The notes: generated by a model not told the origin, from the sequence alone. DNA of 64,000 bases from JAHRVQ01 sp964548025 (GCA_964548025.1 CAZJRI010000008.1:6371-70370); one strand, 5' to 3'; numbered from the stretch's first letter, positions 1 to 9,348 are shown. Numbers and translations: made by a program.

Positions 1-264
1 TAATTCGGGATACAGCAATGGAATCAAGGAAACGTCGCTATCGGTGAAACGATGCCCTGGTTCTTTTCTAATCAGGGTTTCACCGATCCAGAAACAGCGA
101 TTATCAACTTTGCTGATTCATCATGCCATACGATCGCTCGCTTAAACAAGCACCACTTGTTCTCCACTGACCAGCGAATTCATGCCCGCTGAATCCACGC
201 CATGGCAAATTGGTTTACAATAACGCGCGGTGGCAGAGGCACCCGCAGCGTAAGGGGCAGAAAT
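1..264. other. Left-edge sequence with no supported gene
   Basis: The frame beginning at base 4 stays open to a stop at 190-192, directly after an in-frame stop at the window edge. The only ATG in it (52) would give 46 residues with no family I recognise. The stretch probably holds the promoter of the operon beginning at 265, but I cannot place -35 and -10 boxes with confidence. Confidence 0.4.
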
Positions 265-798
265 ATGAGCGGTAATTCCATTAAAGTCGGCGAAGGTCGA
301 TACCGGGAATCTCCCGGTCGCTATCTGGAGGATTTCAATGTCGGGGAGGTCTATGAACATCGTCCCGGCAGAACCATATCCGAAGCGGATAATACCTGGT
401 TCACATTATTAACCATGAATCAGCACCCGATACATTTTGATACTGAGTATGCAAGCCAAACTGAATTCGGCAGGCCAATTGTCAATAGCGCACTGACACT
501 TGCCATTGTAGTAGGAATGAGCGTATCCGATGTGAGTCAGAAGGCAATAGCAAACCTGGGCTGGACCGATATCAAAATGCCCAATCCAGTTTTTCCGGGT
601 GATACGCTGTACGCGGAATCAGAAGTGATATCCAAACGGCAATCGAAGTCCAGGCCGACTCAGGGCATTGTTACTGTAATAAGCAGGGCTCACAACCAGC
701 ATGGAAAACCAGTGATGGCGTTCAGCCGTAACGTGCTCGTACCCATGAGGGGTCACGGCACTGACGACCTTCTACTACAGCAGGAGCAGGAGAAATGA
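265..798 (+). CDS. MaoC-type hotdog enoyl-CoA hydratase
   Basis: A 177-residue protein of the MaoC/hotdog family, which hydrates enoyl-CoA esters in the cytoplasm. The N-terminal part (LEDFNVGEVYEHRPGRTIS) and the helix followed by HPIHFD are typical. The usual catalytic pattern Asp-x-Asn-Pro-x-His reads here Asn-Gln-His-Pro-Ile-His, so the family Asp is Asn and the Asn is His, as I recall for a subset resembling C4-dicarboxyl-CoA (mesaconyl/itaconyl-type) hydratases. The frame is open from an ATG at 202, but the ATG at 265 is preceded by AAGGGG and begins just before the conserved part, so I use it. It overlaps the next gene by 4 bases (ATGA) and opens a four-gene operon. Family is firm; substrate is unknown. 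Confidence 0.85.
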   Translation: MSGNSIKVGEGRYRESPGRYLEDFNVGEVYEHRPGRTISEADNTWFTLLTMNQHPIHFDTEYASQTEFGRPIVNSALTLAIVVGMSVSDVSQKAIANLGWTDIKMPNPVFPGDTLYAESEVISKRQSKSRPTQGIVTVISRAHNQHGKPVMAFSRNVLVPMRGHGTDDLLLQQEQEK

Positions 799-1976
799 CA
801 CAAGAAATTGTCAACCGGTCAGGTGAAATCTATACGACTGAAGATGAAAACCAGATATTGGACGCGGTTGAAAAGTGGCTGGACCGCGACGTTAAAGACA
901 AGGTACTCGCACTCGAGCATGCTGATGAATATCCCCATGAGATGGTAGAACAGATGAAATCACTGGGTTTGTTCGGAGCAACTATAAGCCAGGCATATGG
1001 CGGTCTTGGTCTGCCGAGTTCTACCTATGCAAAAATCGTCACGACAGTTTCGGAAGTCTGGATGTCTCTAACCGGCATATTTAACTCTCATCTGATTATG
1101 GCAGCCGCCGTTGAGCGATTCGGTACCGAGGAGCAAAAACAGCGATTACTGCCGCGTTTCGCAACGGGTGAGATGAGAGGTGCACTCGCGTTGACGGAAC
1201 CAAATTGCGGCACTGATTTGCAGGCAATCCGCACCCGGGCTGACAGGGACGGTGACAACTATATTATCAATGGCACCAAAACCTGGATCTCAAACGGCAT
1301 AGAGGGCAACTGCGTTGCCCTGTTAGTCAAAACCGACACGAAAATTGAGCCCAGGCATCGCGGTATGAGCCTTTTCCTGGCTGAAAAAGGTCCAGGATTT
1401 AATGTCAGTCGAAAACTTGAAAAACTGGGGTACAAAGGCATCGATTCTGCAGAACTGATCTTCGAGGACTATCAGATCTCGGCTAACAATCTTATCGGTG
1501 GTGAAGAAGGCCACGGTTTTCACCATACGGTGGGAGGTCTTGAACTTGGACGCATCAACGTTGCGGCACGAGGTGTGGGCGTTGCCAACGCCGCTCTAAA
1601 GGCTGCAACGTCCTATGCCCAGATTCGTGAAACCATGGGTAAACCAATCGGCCAGCATCAGGCAATCCAGACGAAACTGGGTGATATGGCAACTCGCTGC
1701 CAGGCTGCAAGGTTATTGGTGGAAGATGCTGCCCGGGCCTATGACCGTGGTGATAGATGTGACATGGAAGCTGGCATGGCAAAGCTGTTCGCGTCAGAGA
1801 CAGCGATGGAAAATGCCGCAGAATGTATGCGGATTCACGGTGCTTACGGCTATTCAAAGGAGGCGCATATCGAACGTTATTACCGCGATGCGCCCCTTAT
1901 GTGTATTGGTGAAGGGACTAACGAGATGCAACGAATAATTATCGCCAAACAACTGATGGAAAGGAACCCTGTTTAA
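795..1976 (+). CDS. Acyl-CoA dehydrogenase (short/medium-chain type)
   Basis: A 393-residue FAD flavoprotein expected to introduce an alpha,beta double bond into an acyl-CoA and pass electrons to ETF. The order is N-terminal helical domain, beta-barrel with ALTEPNCGTD and TKTWISNG, then the C-terminal helical bundle with RIHGAYGYSKE. The catalytic Glu is in the usual short/medium-chain place, in CIGEGTNEMQR near the C terminus, and the alternative position (LELGRI) carries Gly. A GGAG ribosome site precedes the ATG. The next ATG overlaps its stop by one base (TAATG). Together with the MaoC hydratase it could perform oxidation then hydration of one CoA ester. Full length and intact. Confidence 0.93.
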   Translation: MTQEIVNRSGEIYTTEDENQILDAVEKWLDRDVKDKVLALEHADEYPHEMVEQMKSLGLFGATISQAYGGLGLPSSTYAKIVTTVSEVWMSLTGIFNSHLIMAAAVERFGTEEQKQRLLPRFATGEMRGALALTEPNCGTDLQAIRTRADRDGDNYIINGTKTWISNGIEGNCVALLVKTDTKIEPRHRGMSLFLAEKGPGFNVSRKLEKLGYKGIDSAELIFEDYQISANNLIGGEEGHGFHHTVGGLELGRINVAARGVGVANAALKAATSYAQIRETMGKPIGQHQAIQTKLGDMATRCQAARLLVEDAARAYDRGDRCDMEAGMAKLFASETAMENAAECMRIHGAYGYSKEAHIERYYRDAPLMCIGEGTNEMQRIIIAKQLMERNPV

Positions 1977-3154
1977 TGAAACTCGATGGTATCAAGGTAC
2001 TGGATCTCTCACTTTTTCTGCCTGGTCCGCTATTGACCCAGATGATGGCAGATCATGGTGCCGAAGTAATAAAGCTGGAGCCGGTAAATGGCGGTGAACC
2101 CAACCGTGAGATAGGTCTCAAGCGAGGCGGTAAATCTGTATATTTCGCCAATACACATCGAGGCAAGAAAAGCGTACAGGTCAACCTGAAAACTGACGAA
2201 GGCCGGGAGCTGGCCTTGCGTCTCGCAGACCGGTCTGACGTCGTGGTTGAGGCGTTCCGGCCAGGCGTCATTGATCGACTCGGCATGGACTATGACTCTG
2301 TTTCCAAGCGCAATCCCGGTATCGTTTATGCATCGCTTTCCGCATTCGGCCAAACTGGTCCCTATGTGAAGAAACCCGCCCACGATCTGGCCACGGAGGC
2401 CTATGCCGGGGTTCTGAGCGCCAATCTCGGCTTCGATGGCAAACCCGCTATCCCTGCAATGCCGAGCGCAGACATGCTGACATCGATGATGGGACTCTCT
2501 GCGATACTCATGGCCCTTTTGAAACGAAAGGATACGAACAAGGGCGACTATATCGATCTAGCCATGATGGACTCACTGATGGCATGTCTGCCTAACAATA
2601 TGGGTTCTGTCTTTGCGGAAAAAAAAGCACCTGTTGTTAAGGATGAGAGAACCTGGGGCGGTTACGCCATGTACAACATCTACGAGACCAGTGATGAAAA
2701 GTATATTGTACTGGGTGCATCAGAGATACATTTTGCCGAGGCATTATTGACCAAACTGAACAGACGTGACCTGCTCCCTCTCTGTGAGCCCCCGCCGGGT
2801 CCCAGACAGGACCCTGTGAGAGCCTTTTTCAAGGAGACATTCCTAACGAAGACACAGGCGCACTGGGTTGCCTGGTTCGAAGATCTGAATATCGCCTTCG
2901 CCCCGGTCAATGATTTAAGACAAGGCGCGGACGACCCCCAGATCAGGGCACGAGAGATGATCGTCACAGATGAGACTGGCGATGAACATATCGGTATCCC
3001 GATTAAATTCAGAAATGAGCCTGGCAGCATCAACTTCGACTCACCGGATCTGGGCGCTCACAATATTGAGATGGCGCGTCTGGCTGGATTTGATGAAGAT
3101 GAAATAGGCAATATGAAAACTAAAGGTGTATTCGGAGACAGTGCCAGTGACTGA
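1976..3154 (+). CDS. CaiB/BaiF class III CoA-transferase, single domain
   Basis: A 392-residue family III CoA-transferase, which moves CoA between carboxylic acids through enzyme-bound anhydride and thioester intermediates on an aspartate. The N terminus (KVLDLSLFLPGP, then HGAEVIKLEP) and the TGPY motif are diagnostic. Asp166, in PSADMLTS, lines up with Asp169 of formyl-CoA transferase, so this copy looks catalytically complete, unlike the N-terminal halves of the fused paralogues in this window. It is translationally coupled to the dehydrogenase before it and to the class I CoA-transferase after it, so it probably activates the operon's substrate. The CoA donor and acceptor are not predictable. 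Confidence 0.92.
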   Translation: MKLDGIKVLDLSLFLPGPLLTQMMADHGAEVIKLEPVNGGEPNREIGLKRGGKSVYFANTHRGKKSVQVNLKTDEGRELALRLADRSDVVVEAFRPGVIDRLGMDYDSVSKRNPGIVYASLSAFGQTGPYVKKPAHDLATEAYAGVLSANLGFDGKPAIPAMPSADMLTSMMGLSAILMALLKRKDTNKGDYIDLAMMDSLMACLPNNMGSVFAEKKAPVVKDERTWGGYAMYNIYETSDEKYIVLGASEIHFAEALLTKLNRRDLLPLCEPPPGPRQDPVRAFFKETFLTKTQAHWVAWFEDLNIAFAPVNDLRQGADDPQIRAREMIVTDETGDEHIGIPIKFRNEPGSINFDSPDLGAHNIEMARLAGFDEDEIGNMKTKGVFGDSASD

Positions 3155-4373
3155 AGTGATTAATGCAGAAAGCATCAACGAACTGATAAAACCCGGAAAT
3201 ACAGTCTATGTAGGTGGCAGCACAAACGAACCCCACGGACTGCTTGATCAGATCTGCAATCTTGAGCGAGTACACTTTATTCAACAGCCCATAGGCACTC
3301 TGAACAAACGCGACCTGACAGCACTGGGAGAAAACTGCACTCAGGAAACCTACTTCATGACGCCATTCCTGAAAGAAGGACTGAAGTCAGATCGAATCAA
3401 ATTTATACCGATGCAAATGCGCGCTATTTACGATCATATTGCCAGGCAACGCATAGACGTTGCCCTTTCGTTGGCAGCCAGGGATGTTAATGGTGATTTA
3501 AGGTTTGGTTACAATATTGACTACGTTGGCGCAGCTTTGAGCAGCAGTCGCACAAATGTCGTTGAAATCTCAGATGCCTTCGTCGCACCGCTCTGCTCGT
3601 TACTGGTTGAGGATCACGCTGACTACTACTTTCACAGCCAGACGCCTGCCGCAATATTTCCAACAACAGAGATTGATCCGGTTTCAGAAAAAATCGGTCA
3701 ACTCGTCGCCGGGCTGATCCGCGATGGTGATTGCATTCAAACAGGGATCGGTGCAGTACCGGCGGCTATTCTAAATGGTCTTGGCGACAAGAATGATCTG
3801 GGTCTGCACTCTGGCCTGATTGATGAAGGTGCGATGAAACTTATCAGGGCAGGCAATATGAACGGTCAATCGAAAAAAATCGATCAGGGTCAACACATCG
3901 CCGGGATGGCCCTTGGCGGAGCCGAGATGCATGAATGGCTCGAGAACGAACGATCAGTCCAGTTCAGGTCGGCCGACTATACGCATGAAATCAGCGTCAT
4001 CCGACAACTGGATAACTTTGTATCCGTCAATTCTGCTGTGCAGATAGATCTTTCTGGCCAGGTCAACGCAGAAGTAGTCAACGGACAGCAAATCTCAGGC
4101 ACAGGTGGTTCAGTTGATTTTATGCGTGCCGCAAAGTCCTCCAACGGCGGGCGCTCAGTTGTCGCATTATCATCAACCGCCAGAAAAGGAACTGTTTCAC
4201 GTATCGTCAAACAGGTTGAAATGGTTACTGCACTTCGAACAGATGTCGATCTGGTTGTCACCGAATACGGTATTGCTGATCTCAAAACCGCATCCCTGTC
4301 CGAGCGCGCAGATGCGCTGATTCAAATTGCCCACCCGGACTTCAGAGACGAACTATCAGCTTTAGTCGGGTAA
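3147..4373 (+). CDS. Acetyl-CoA hydrolase/4-hydroxybutyrate CoA-transferase family (class I)
   Basis: About 408 residues of the class I CoA-transferase/acetyl-CoA hydrolase family, with an N-terminal lobe, then QTGIGAVPAAIL and the C-terminal lobe with SGTGGSVDFMRA and VVTEYGIADL. Where most members have the glutamate that forms the thioester (HTEM-like), this protein reads LGLHSGLIDEG, so that position appears to be Gly; I recall a subfamily with a similar Gly. The GTG at 3147 gives an 8-base overlap with the previous gene (GTGACTGA) and sits 9 bases after GGAG; GTG codons at 3141 and 3126 are alternatives. Its 3' end overlaps the convergent dehydrogenase gene by 12 bases. It may return CoA at the end of the pathway; activity is uncertain. 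Confidence 0.85.
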   Translation: MTEVINAESINELIKPGNTVYVGGSTNEPHGLLDQICNLERVHFIQQPIGTLNKRDLTALGENCTQETYFMTPFLKEGLKSDRIKFIPMQMRAIYDHIARQRIDVALSLAARDVNGDLRFGYNIDYVGAALSSSRTNVVEISDAFVAPLCSLLVEDHADYYFHSQTPAAIFPTTEIDPVSEKIGQLVAGLIRDGDCIQTGIGAVPAAILNGLGDKNDLGLHSGLIDEGAMKLIRAGNMNGQSKKIDQGQHIAGMALGGAEMHEWLENERSVQFRSADYTHEISVIRQLDNFVSVNSAVQIDLSGQVNAEVVNGQQISGTGGSVDFMRAAKSSNGGRSVVALSSTARKGTVSRIVKQVEMVTALRTDVDLVVTEYGIADLKTASLSERADALIQIAHPDFRDELSALVG

Positions 4374-5537
4374 ACCCAGAACACGTTTTGCAATAATGTT
4401 CCGTTGAATCTCATTGCTGCCACTATATATGGAGGCTGCACGGGAAAAGAAGAATCTTTTATTCATCTCAATTTCTGCTTCAGTGAAATTCAGATCCACC
4501 CCAAACGCCCTTGAGCCATGCAGACGGGTTAGCAGGTCACTATAGTCCTGTTCCAGTTCCGTACTCACTACCTTGAAGATCGAGGTTGCCGGCCCCGGTG
4601 TTGCGCCATCCTGGGACTCTTCAACGACCCGTCGCTGCGTCAAGCTCAACGATAGTGAGTCCATTTCATACTTAAGAATTTCATCTCTCGTAATCGGATT
4701 TGCCACTTTGCCATTCACCTCGCCAAGAAATGTTTTTGCAACATTCGGCAAGCTTGAGGATTTCTCGCTCGTGCCACCTGAAACCAGCGAAGCCATACCT
4801 GACCTTTCATGCTGAAGAAGCCTCTTGCCAACAGTCCAGCCACGATTCAATTCTCCAACAAGGTCTTCTCGAGCCGCCAGTGCGTTGTCAAAAAAAGTTT
4901 CGTTGAATGGTGATTCTCCGCTAAGAAGCATGATGGGTTTCACCGTGACACCAGCCTGATCCATCGGCAGCAACATGAAACTAATTCCTTCATGTTTGGG
5001 CGCGTCTTTGTCAGTTCGAACCAGAATAAACATCCAGTCTGCATTGTGAGCACCAGAGGTCCAGATCTTCTGCCCATTGATGACATAGTGATCGCCTTCC
5101 AGCACAGCGCGCGTCTGCAGACTCGCTAAATCTGATCCGGAACCAGGTTCACTGTATCCCTGGCACCACTCGACCTCAGCACCGGCAATTCGAGGTAGAT
5201 GTGTTTGTTTCTGCTCTTCAGTACCAAATTCAAGCAGTGTGGGTCCTATCATCGAAGTCCCAAAACCCGACAAGGCTGGTCGTGCTTTGATACGCTGCAT
5301 CTCTTCAATGAGGATTACGTATTCAGCAGTCGATAATCCTCCCCCGCCATATTCCTTTGGCCAGTCCGGTACAGTCCAGCCTTTCTCTACCATTCTCGAC
5401 AGCCATAGTTTCGTATCTGCATCCTTTATCTTGATCTTTGTGCTGCCATTCGAGACTTCACCAGGTCCCCTTGCGCCGGGAGGACAATTCTCCTCAAGCC
5501 AGGCTCGTGTTTCTTGTCTAAATGTATCCAGTGACAT
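4362..5537 (-). CDS. Acyl-CoA dehydrogenase, large-substrate type
   Basis: A 391-residue acyl-CoA dehydrogenase beginning MSLDTFRQETRAWLEENCPP, as in dehydrogenases acting on bulky or cyclic acyl-CoAs (actinobacterial steroid or terpenoid FadE types). GYSEPGSGSDLASLQT and INGQKIWTSGA mark the flavin domain. The C-terminal motif is SIYSGSNEIQRN, so the standard EGT glutamate is replaced. LLQHERSG supplies a glutamate at the isovaleryl-CoA-dehydrogenase-like position, which may be the base (inference). The frame extends to 5612, but the ATG at 5537 follows GGAGTGAG and matches the family start. It is a close paralogue of the gene at 52154-53353, and both sit tail-to-tail against a CoA-transferase gene. 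Confidence 0.92.
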   Translation of the reverse strand: MSLDTFRQETRAWLEENCPPGARGPGEVSNGSTKIKIKDADTKLWLSRMVEKGWTVPDWPKEYGGGGLSTAEYVILIEEMQRIKARPALSGFGTSMIGPTLLEFGTEEQKQTHLPRIAGAEVEWCQGYSEPGSGSDLASLQTRAVLEGDHYVINGQKIWTSGAHNADWMFILVRTDKDAPKHEGISFMLLPMDQAGVTVKPIMLLSGESPFNETFFDNALAAREDLVGELNRGWTVGKRLLQHERSGMASLVSGGTSEKSSSLPNVAKTFLGEVNGKVANPITRDEILKYEMDSLSLSLTQRRVVEESQDGATPGPATSIFKVVSTELEQDYSDLLTRLHGSRAFGVDLNFTEAEIEMNKRFFFSRAASIYSGSNEIQRNIIAKRVLGLPD

Positions 5538-5667
5538 CTTACTCACTCCGAAGTATTTCCAAAGCACTAACGCTATCAAAAGAACACGGTAGCGGCAAAC
5601 CGGAAATGCCAATGTGGCAGCTTGCTGTTAGGATATATTTGTTAAGGTTGAAAGAGCCACATCGAAA

Positions 5668-6786
5668 GTGACGATCAACAATTCCGCTAAAGCTCGTATG
5701 CAGCGCATTGAAACGGCAGTTGCTCTCGAAACCCCTGACCGGGTACCAGTTGTACTTGAATATTGCGGCTTCGCAGCCAGGTTAACTCAAACACCTCAAT
5801 CTGAATTTCTACTGAGCATGGATCGTGCCGTGGAAGTTATGATCGAGGCATTCCAGATGATCGCTGAGGATTCACCAGCAGACGCCATCAACTACGGCAA
5901 TTTCTCACCCTATATGCTTTCCAATATCTGGCTTTCGAAAATCAGGGTTCCGGGTGTGAATCTGCCAGATCATGTTTCCTATCAGGTAGCAGAATCAGAA
6001 CTGATGACTGTTGCAGACTACGACAATATTCTGGATGTGGGTTGGCCAGCTTTTTTTCGCGAGTTCCAGGACACCAGAGTGTTGGATGACGTGCCCAGAG
6101 AATACTGGCCAAGAAACCAGCACAAACCGGATGTTATCGGTTCCTGGCGTCAAATAGGTATCCCGGTTCTCTCAGGTGGTGATGTCGCACCACCTTTTGA
6201 GTATCTGTGTGGTGCCAGATCCCTGACAAATTTCTTCGTTGACCTTCTAACCTGCCCCGACAAGCTGGATGAGGTGATGACGCACATGATGCCGTATCTG
6301 GTTGAGCCAATCTGTCGCTCTGCCAGAAAGCAGGGGTTCCCCTGTGTGTGGGTCGGTGGTTGGAGAGGTGCACCTGAGATGCTGTCACCTGAGATGTGGG
6401 ATCGCTTTGTGTGGCACTATTTTCGATCAATTGTTGAAGCAGTTATCGATGAGGGCTTGATCCCGATATTGCATCTTGATTCATGCTGGGACAGGGAACT
6501 CTCGCGATTCAGAGAACTACCCAGAGCAAGGATAATCATGGCACTGGACGGCAAGACAGATATATTCAGAGCCAAGGAACTTCTTGGTGATCACCTGTGT
6601 CTCATGGGCGATGTACCATCAGTCATGCTGTTCAATGGTACACCTGACGAGGTTTACGAGTATTCTTCAACCTTGATACGGGAGATAGGCAAAGAAGGCT
6701 TCATTCTCCAATCCGGTTGCGATATCCCGGAAAATGCGAAACTCGAAAATGTACAGGCCATGATTTCAGCGGCTTACGACAGTTGA
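5668..6786 (+). CDS. Uroporphyrinogen decarboxylase-like / MtaA-type protein
   Basis: A 372-residue member of the UroD superfamily. The opening (RIETAVALETPDRVPVV) and the end (GCDIPENAKLENVQAM) are typical of the MtaA/CmuA methyltransferase branch rather than true HemE. The candidate zinc ligands are His and Cys in LHLDSCWD plus the Cys in SGCDIP. True members of this branch move methyl groups between corrinoid proteins and thiols or demethylate small molecules, but no corrinoid-binding protein lies nearby. The start used is GTG at 5668, without a clear ribosome site; ATG 5698 is an alternative. It is transcribed divergently from the dehydrogenase at 4362-5537. Family is firm, reaction unknown. 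Confidence 0.8.
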   Translation: MTINNSAKARMQRIETAVALETPDRVPVVLEYCGFAARLTQTPQSEFLLSMDRAVEVMIEAFQMIAEDSPADAINYGNFSPYMLSNIWLSKIRVPGVNLPDHVSYQVAESELMTVADYDNILDVGWPAFFREFQDTRVLDDVPREYWPRNQHKPDVIGSWRQIGIPVLSGGDVAPPFEYLCGARSLTNFFVDLLTCPDKLDEVMTHMMPYLVEPICRSARKQGFPCVWVGGWRGAPEMLSPEMWDRFVWHYFRSIVEAVIDEGLIPILHLDSCWDRELSRFRELPRARIIMALDGKTDIFRAKELLGDHLCLMGDVPSVMLFNGTPDEVYEYSSTLIREIGKEGFILQSGCDIPENAKLENVQAMISAAYDS

Positions 6787-6954
6787 TCGCAGCACTTGTT
6801 TCTTCTGTCGCATAAATTGATCGGGTTGGAATATATTATCTGGTAACATCGTGACACTTGGTATTGAATATAAGAACTGTGAGGGTTTGCAGTCACCTGT
6901 CGGAAGACACGACGAAGGGAGGTGACAGATCCTGGGCAAAGGCAGCCAAATTTC

Positions 6955-9348
6955 ATGAAATCAGGTCCACTTACAGACGAGTCCCTCGCGACCGAAGGGT
7001 CGCCAGTACCAATTCGCTTCACTGCCTTCGCGCTCGGAAAGGATCCTCTGGTCCGCGGTATAACAATACTGTTTGTAGTTGCAGCAATACCGCTCCTCAT
7101 TCCGATTCTGGCTGATGATTGGCGCTCGATATATGGGCACCATATTATCGAAGTTGTATTCCTTGTACTCCTGCTTGTCGCAATTCGCTATCGTCTCAGC
7201 AGTGTCGAGGAACCAAATGAAAGACGATTCTGGAATCTCATCACATTTGGCTTCGCGTGGTGGATTCTGGCAACAGGTACCGGACCGATCGCTGAAGTTC
7301 TGTTTACAGATGCTGAAATGATCAGCCAGATTGTCAAAAATGGCCCTTATCTGATCTTTTACGGTGCCATTATTACAGCACTCGAAATCCATCCACACGT
7401 AAAACGCGACTCCATCGGTTACCAGTTGCAGAATCTGAACTGGGTCGGGTTATTTGTTCTGTTATTCGGTCTCTTCTCGTACTTCCTCGTTGTACCCAGT
7501 ATTTATCGCGGGGATACATCGGCATTCTGGTCATCAACTCTGGCACTGTTCGTGGCCTTCGATTTATATATTGCCCTGCGAATTTGGCACCTGCTGGGGC
7601 TGGCAACTACCCGGGAATGGAGAGTGGTTTATGCATGCCTCCTGGTCGGCGTAACAATTTGGGGCATCGGTGATCTCATGCTGGCTCTGATGCATGAGGG
7701 CATCATTGCCGACCCCGGTTGGGGTACACCCTTCGACCTCATCTGGCCGCTCGCATTCTGCGCAGTTCTGATTGCAACCCGACCGCCAGTCGTGCAACAG
7801 GAACATGAGATCGAAACAACGCATCAGCCGCTTGGCATGGGTCCCCTGGTTATGTACACCATTGCACCACTGGTGCTTCATGTCGCAGTTTACCTTTTCG
7901 GCGTACCTGATCCTGAATTCAGAACGTCAAGAGATGTTCTGATCCTTCTGATTACCGCTCTGCTCGCAGGTATGACCCTGGCATATCATCGACTTCTACG
8001 CATTGAAAATGCCAGACTGGCTAAAGAAGAAGCGCTGGCGAGGGAAAATCTCGTCTACCAGGCTTTCCATGACGAGCTGACCGGACTGCCAAATCGAAAC
8101 CTGTTCCGCGATCGTCTGCAGGTAGCCATCGCAGATTCCGTGCGGTACCAGAATAAGTGTGGTGTTCTGTTCTGTGATCTTGATCAGTTCAAGGTAATTA
8201 ATGACTCTCTCGGACATGAAGCAGGAGATCAGGTCCTGATCGCAACAGCAGAGAGACTTCGCGCAACCGTTAGAAAGCAGGATACCGTTGCCCGGTTCGG
8301 TGGCGATGAATTCGCAATAATCATCCAGGGTGTTCACCAGGTACTTGATGCTGCGTTATTAGCGGAGAAACTACTGGCAGCCATCAGTGAACCCCTGGTG
8401 GTCGGGCACAAAAATCACGTACTCACGGCCAGTATGGGGATTGCAGTTTTCCCTGACGATGGCGAAGAAGAACCGATCCTCCTCAAGCATGCGGATACCG
8501 CCATGTATCAGGCCAAGTTACACGGGCGAAATACCTACAGACTATTCACTGAAGCTATGAATGAGGCTGCAGATGAGAGACTTGCGATTGAGCAGGGTCT
8601 CAGAACGGGGCTTGTAGATGAAAGATTCGCAGTTTTTTACCAGCCAATAGTGGAACTAAATTCAGATCAACCCGTTGTCTATGAAGCCTTGATTCGTTGG
8701 GATCACCCGGAAAGGGGATATATTTCACCGGTGAATTTCATTGACGTCGCTGAACAGACCGGGGTTATTGTACCAATCGGCAAGTGGGTACTGGAGACAG
8801 CATGCACCTGGGCTGCGCAGCTTGAGCCGGTGCAGGGCAGGTTACCGTCTGTCTCCGTAAATATTTCGTCGCGACAGTTTCGTGATCCTGAACTGGTTCA
8901 ATTCGTCAGCCATGTTCTCAAGAAAACCGGACTGGATCCTTCCAGATTGCAGCTTGAGATAACTGAGTCCATGGCACTCACGATCGTCCCAACCACCATG
9001 GTGCTCAGCAAACTGAGGGATCTGGGTGTACAAATCGCCATCGACGACTTCGGAACCGGTTATGCGGCATTGAGTCTGTTACAGGACCTCCCGGTGGATA
9101 TTGTGAAGATCGACAGGTCATTTGTCAGAGGAATCGAAGTTGAATCAGTCAGCGAGGCAATCGTCCTTGCAATTGTAAACATGGCCAAAGCGCTTGATTT
9201 CTATGTCATCGCCGAAGGCGTTGAAACAGCTTCGGAACTTGAAGTTATCCGTCAGTCCAAATGTGACGCTGCCCAGGGATTCTACTTCTGTGATCCGCTA
9301 CCACCTGAAGAACTCGAAAAGAACATGGCAAAGCAGGTTATGCCATGA
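6955..9348 (+). CDS. Membrane GGDEF-EAL protein, c-di-GMP synthesis and breakdown
   Basis: About 797 residues. Residues 35 to about 355 hold roughly eight to ten hydrophobic segments, forming a membrane sensor domain I cannot name. The GGDEF domain follows (FHDELTGLPNR, then RFGGDEFAII) with an intact active site and an RKQD inhibitory site five residues before GGDEF. The EAL domain then carries EALIRW, NISSRQF, ITES, IDDFGTGYA, VKIDRSF, AEGVET and QGF, so both diguanylate cyclase and phosphodiesterase sites look intact. A near-perfect Shine-Dalgarno (AAGGGAGGTGA, 6915-6925) overlaps a GTG at 6922; ATG 6955 lies 30 bases further on, so the start is not settled. It stands alone and is probably a signalling gene unrelated to the neighbouring catabolism. 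Confidence 0.93.
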   Translation: MKSGPLTDESLATEGSPVPIRFTAFALGKDPLVRGITILFVVAAIPLLIPILADDWRSIYGHHIIEVVFLVLLLVAIRYRLSSVEEPNERRFWNLITFGFAWWILATGTGPIAEVLFTDAEMISQIVKNGPYLIFYGAIITALEIHPHVKRDSIGYQLQNLNWVGLFVLLFGLFSYFLVVPSIYRGDTSAFWSSTLALFVAFDLYIALRIWHLLGLATTREWRVVYACLLVGVTIWGIGDLMLALMHEGIIADPGWGTPFDLIWPLAFCAVLIATRPPVVQQEHEIETTHQPLGMGPLVMYTIAPLVLHVAVYLFGVPDPEFRTSRDVLILLITALLAGMTLAYHRLLRIENARLAKEEALARENLVYQAFHDELTGLPNRNLFRDRLQVAIADSVRYQNKCGVLFCDLDQFKVINDSLGHEAGDQVLIATAERLRATVRKQDTVARFGGDEFAIIIQGVHQVLDAALLAEKLLAAISEPLVVGHKNHVLTASMGIAVFPDDGEEEPILLKHADTAMYQAKLHGRNTYRLFTEAMNEAADERLAIEQGLRTGLVDERFAVFYQPIVELNSDQPVVYEALIRWDHPERGYISPVNFIDVAEQTGVIVPIGKWVLETACTWAAQLEPVQGRLPSVSVNISSRQFRDPELVQFVSHVLKKTGLDPSRLQLEITESMALTIVPTTMVLSKLRDLGVQIAIDDFGTGYAALSLLQDLPVDIVKIDRSFVRGIEVESVSEAIVLAIVNMAKALDFYVIAEGVETASELEVIRQSKCDAAQGFYFCDPLPPEELEKNMAKQVMP

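Noticed and set aside
5668..6786. HemE (uroporphyrinogen decarboxylase) of haem synthesis
   Set aside because: The C-terminal GCDIP motif and Zn-type residues fit the methyltransferase branch, and no haem gene is nearby.
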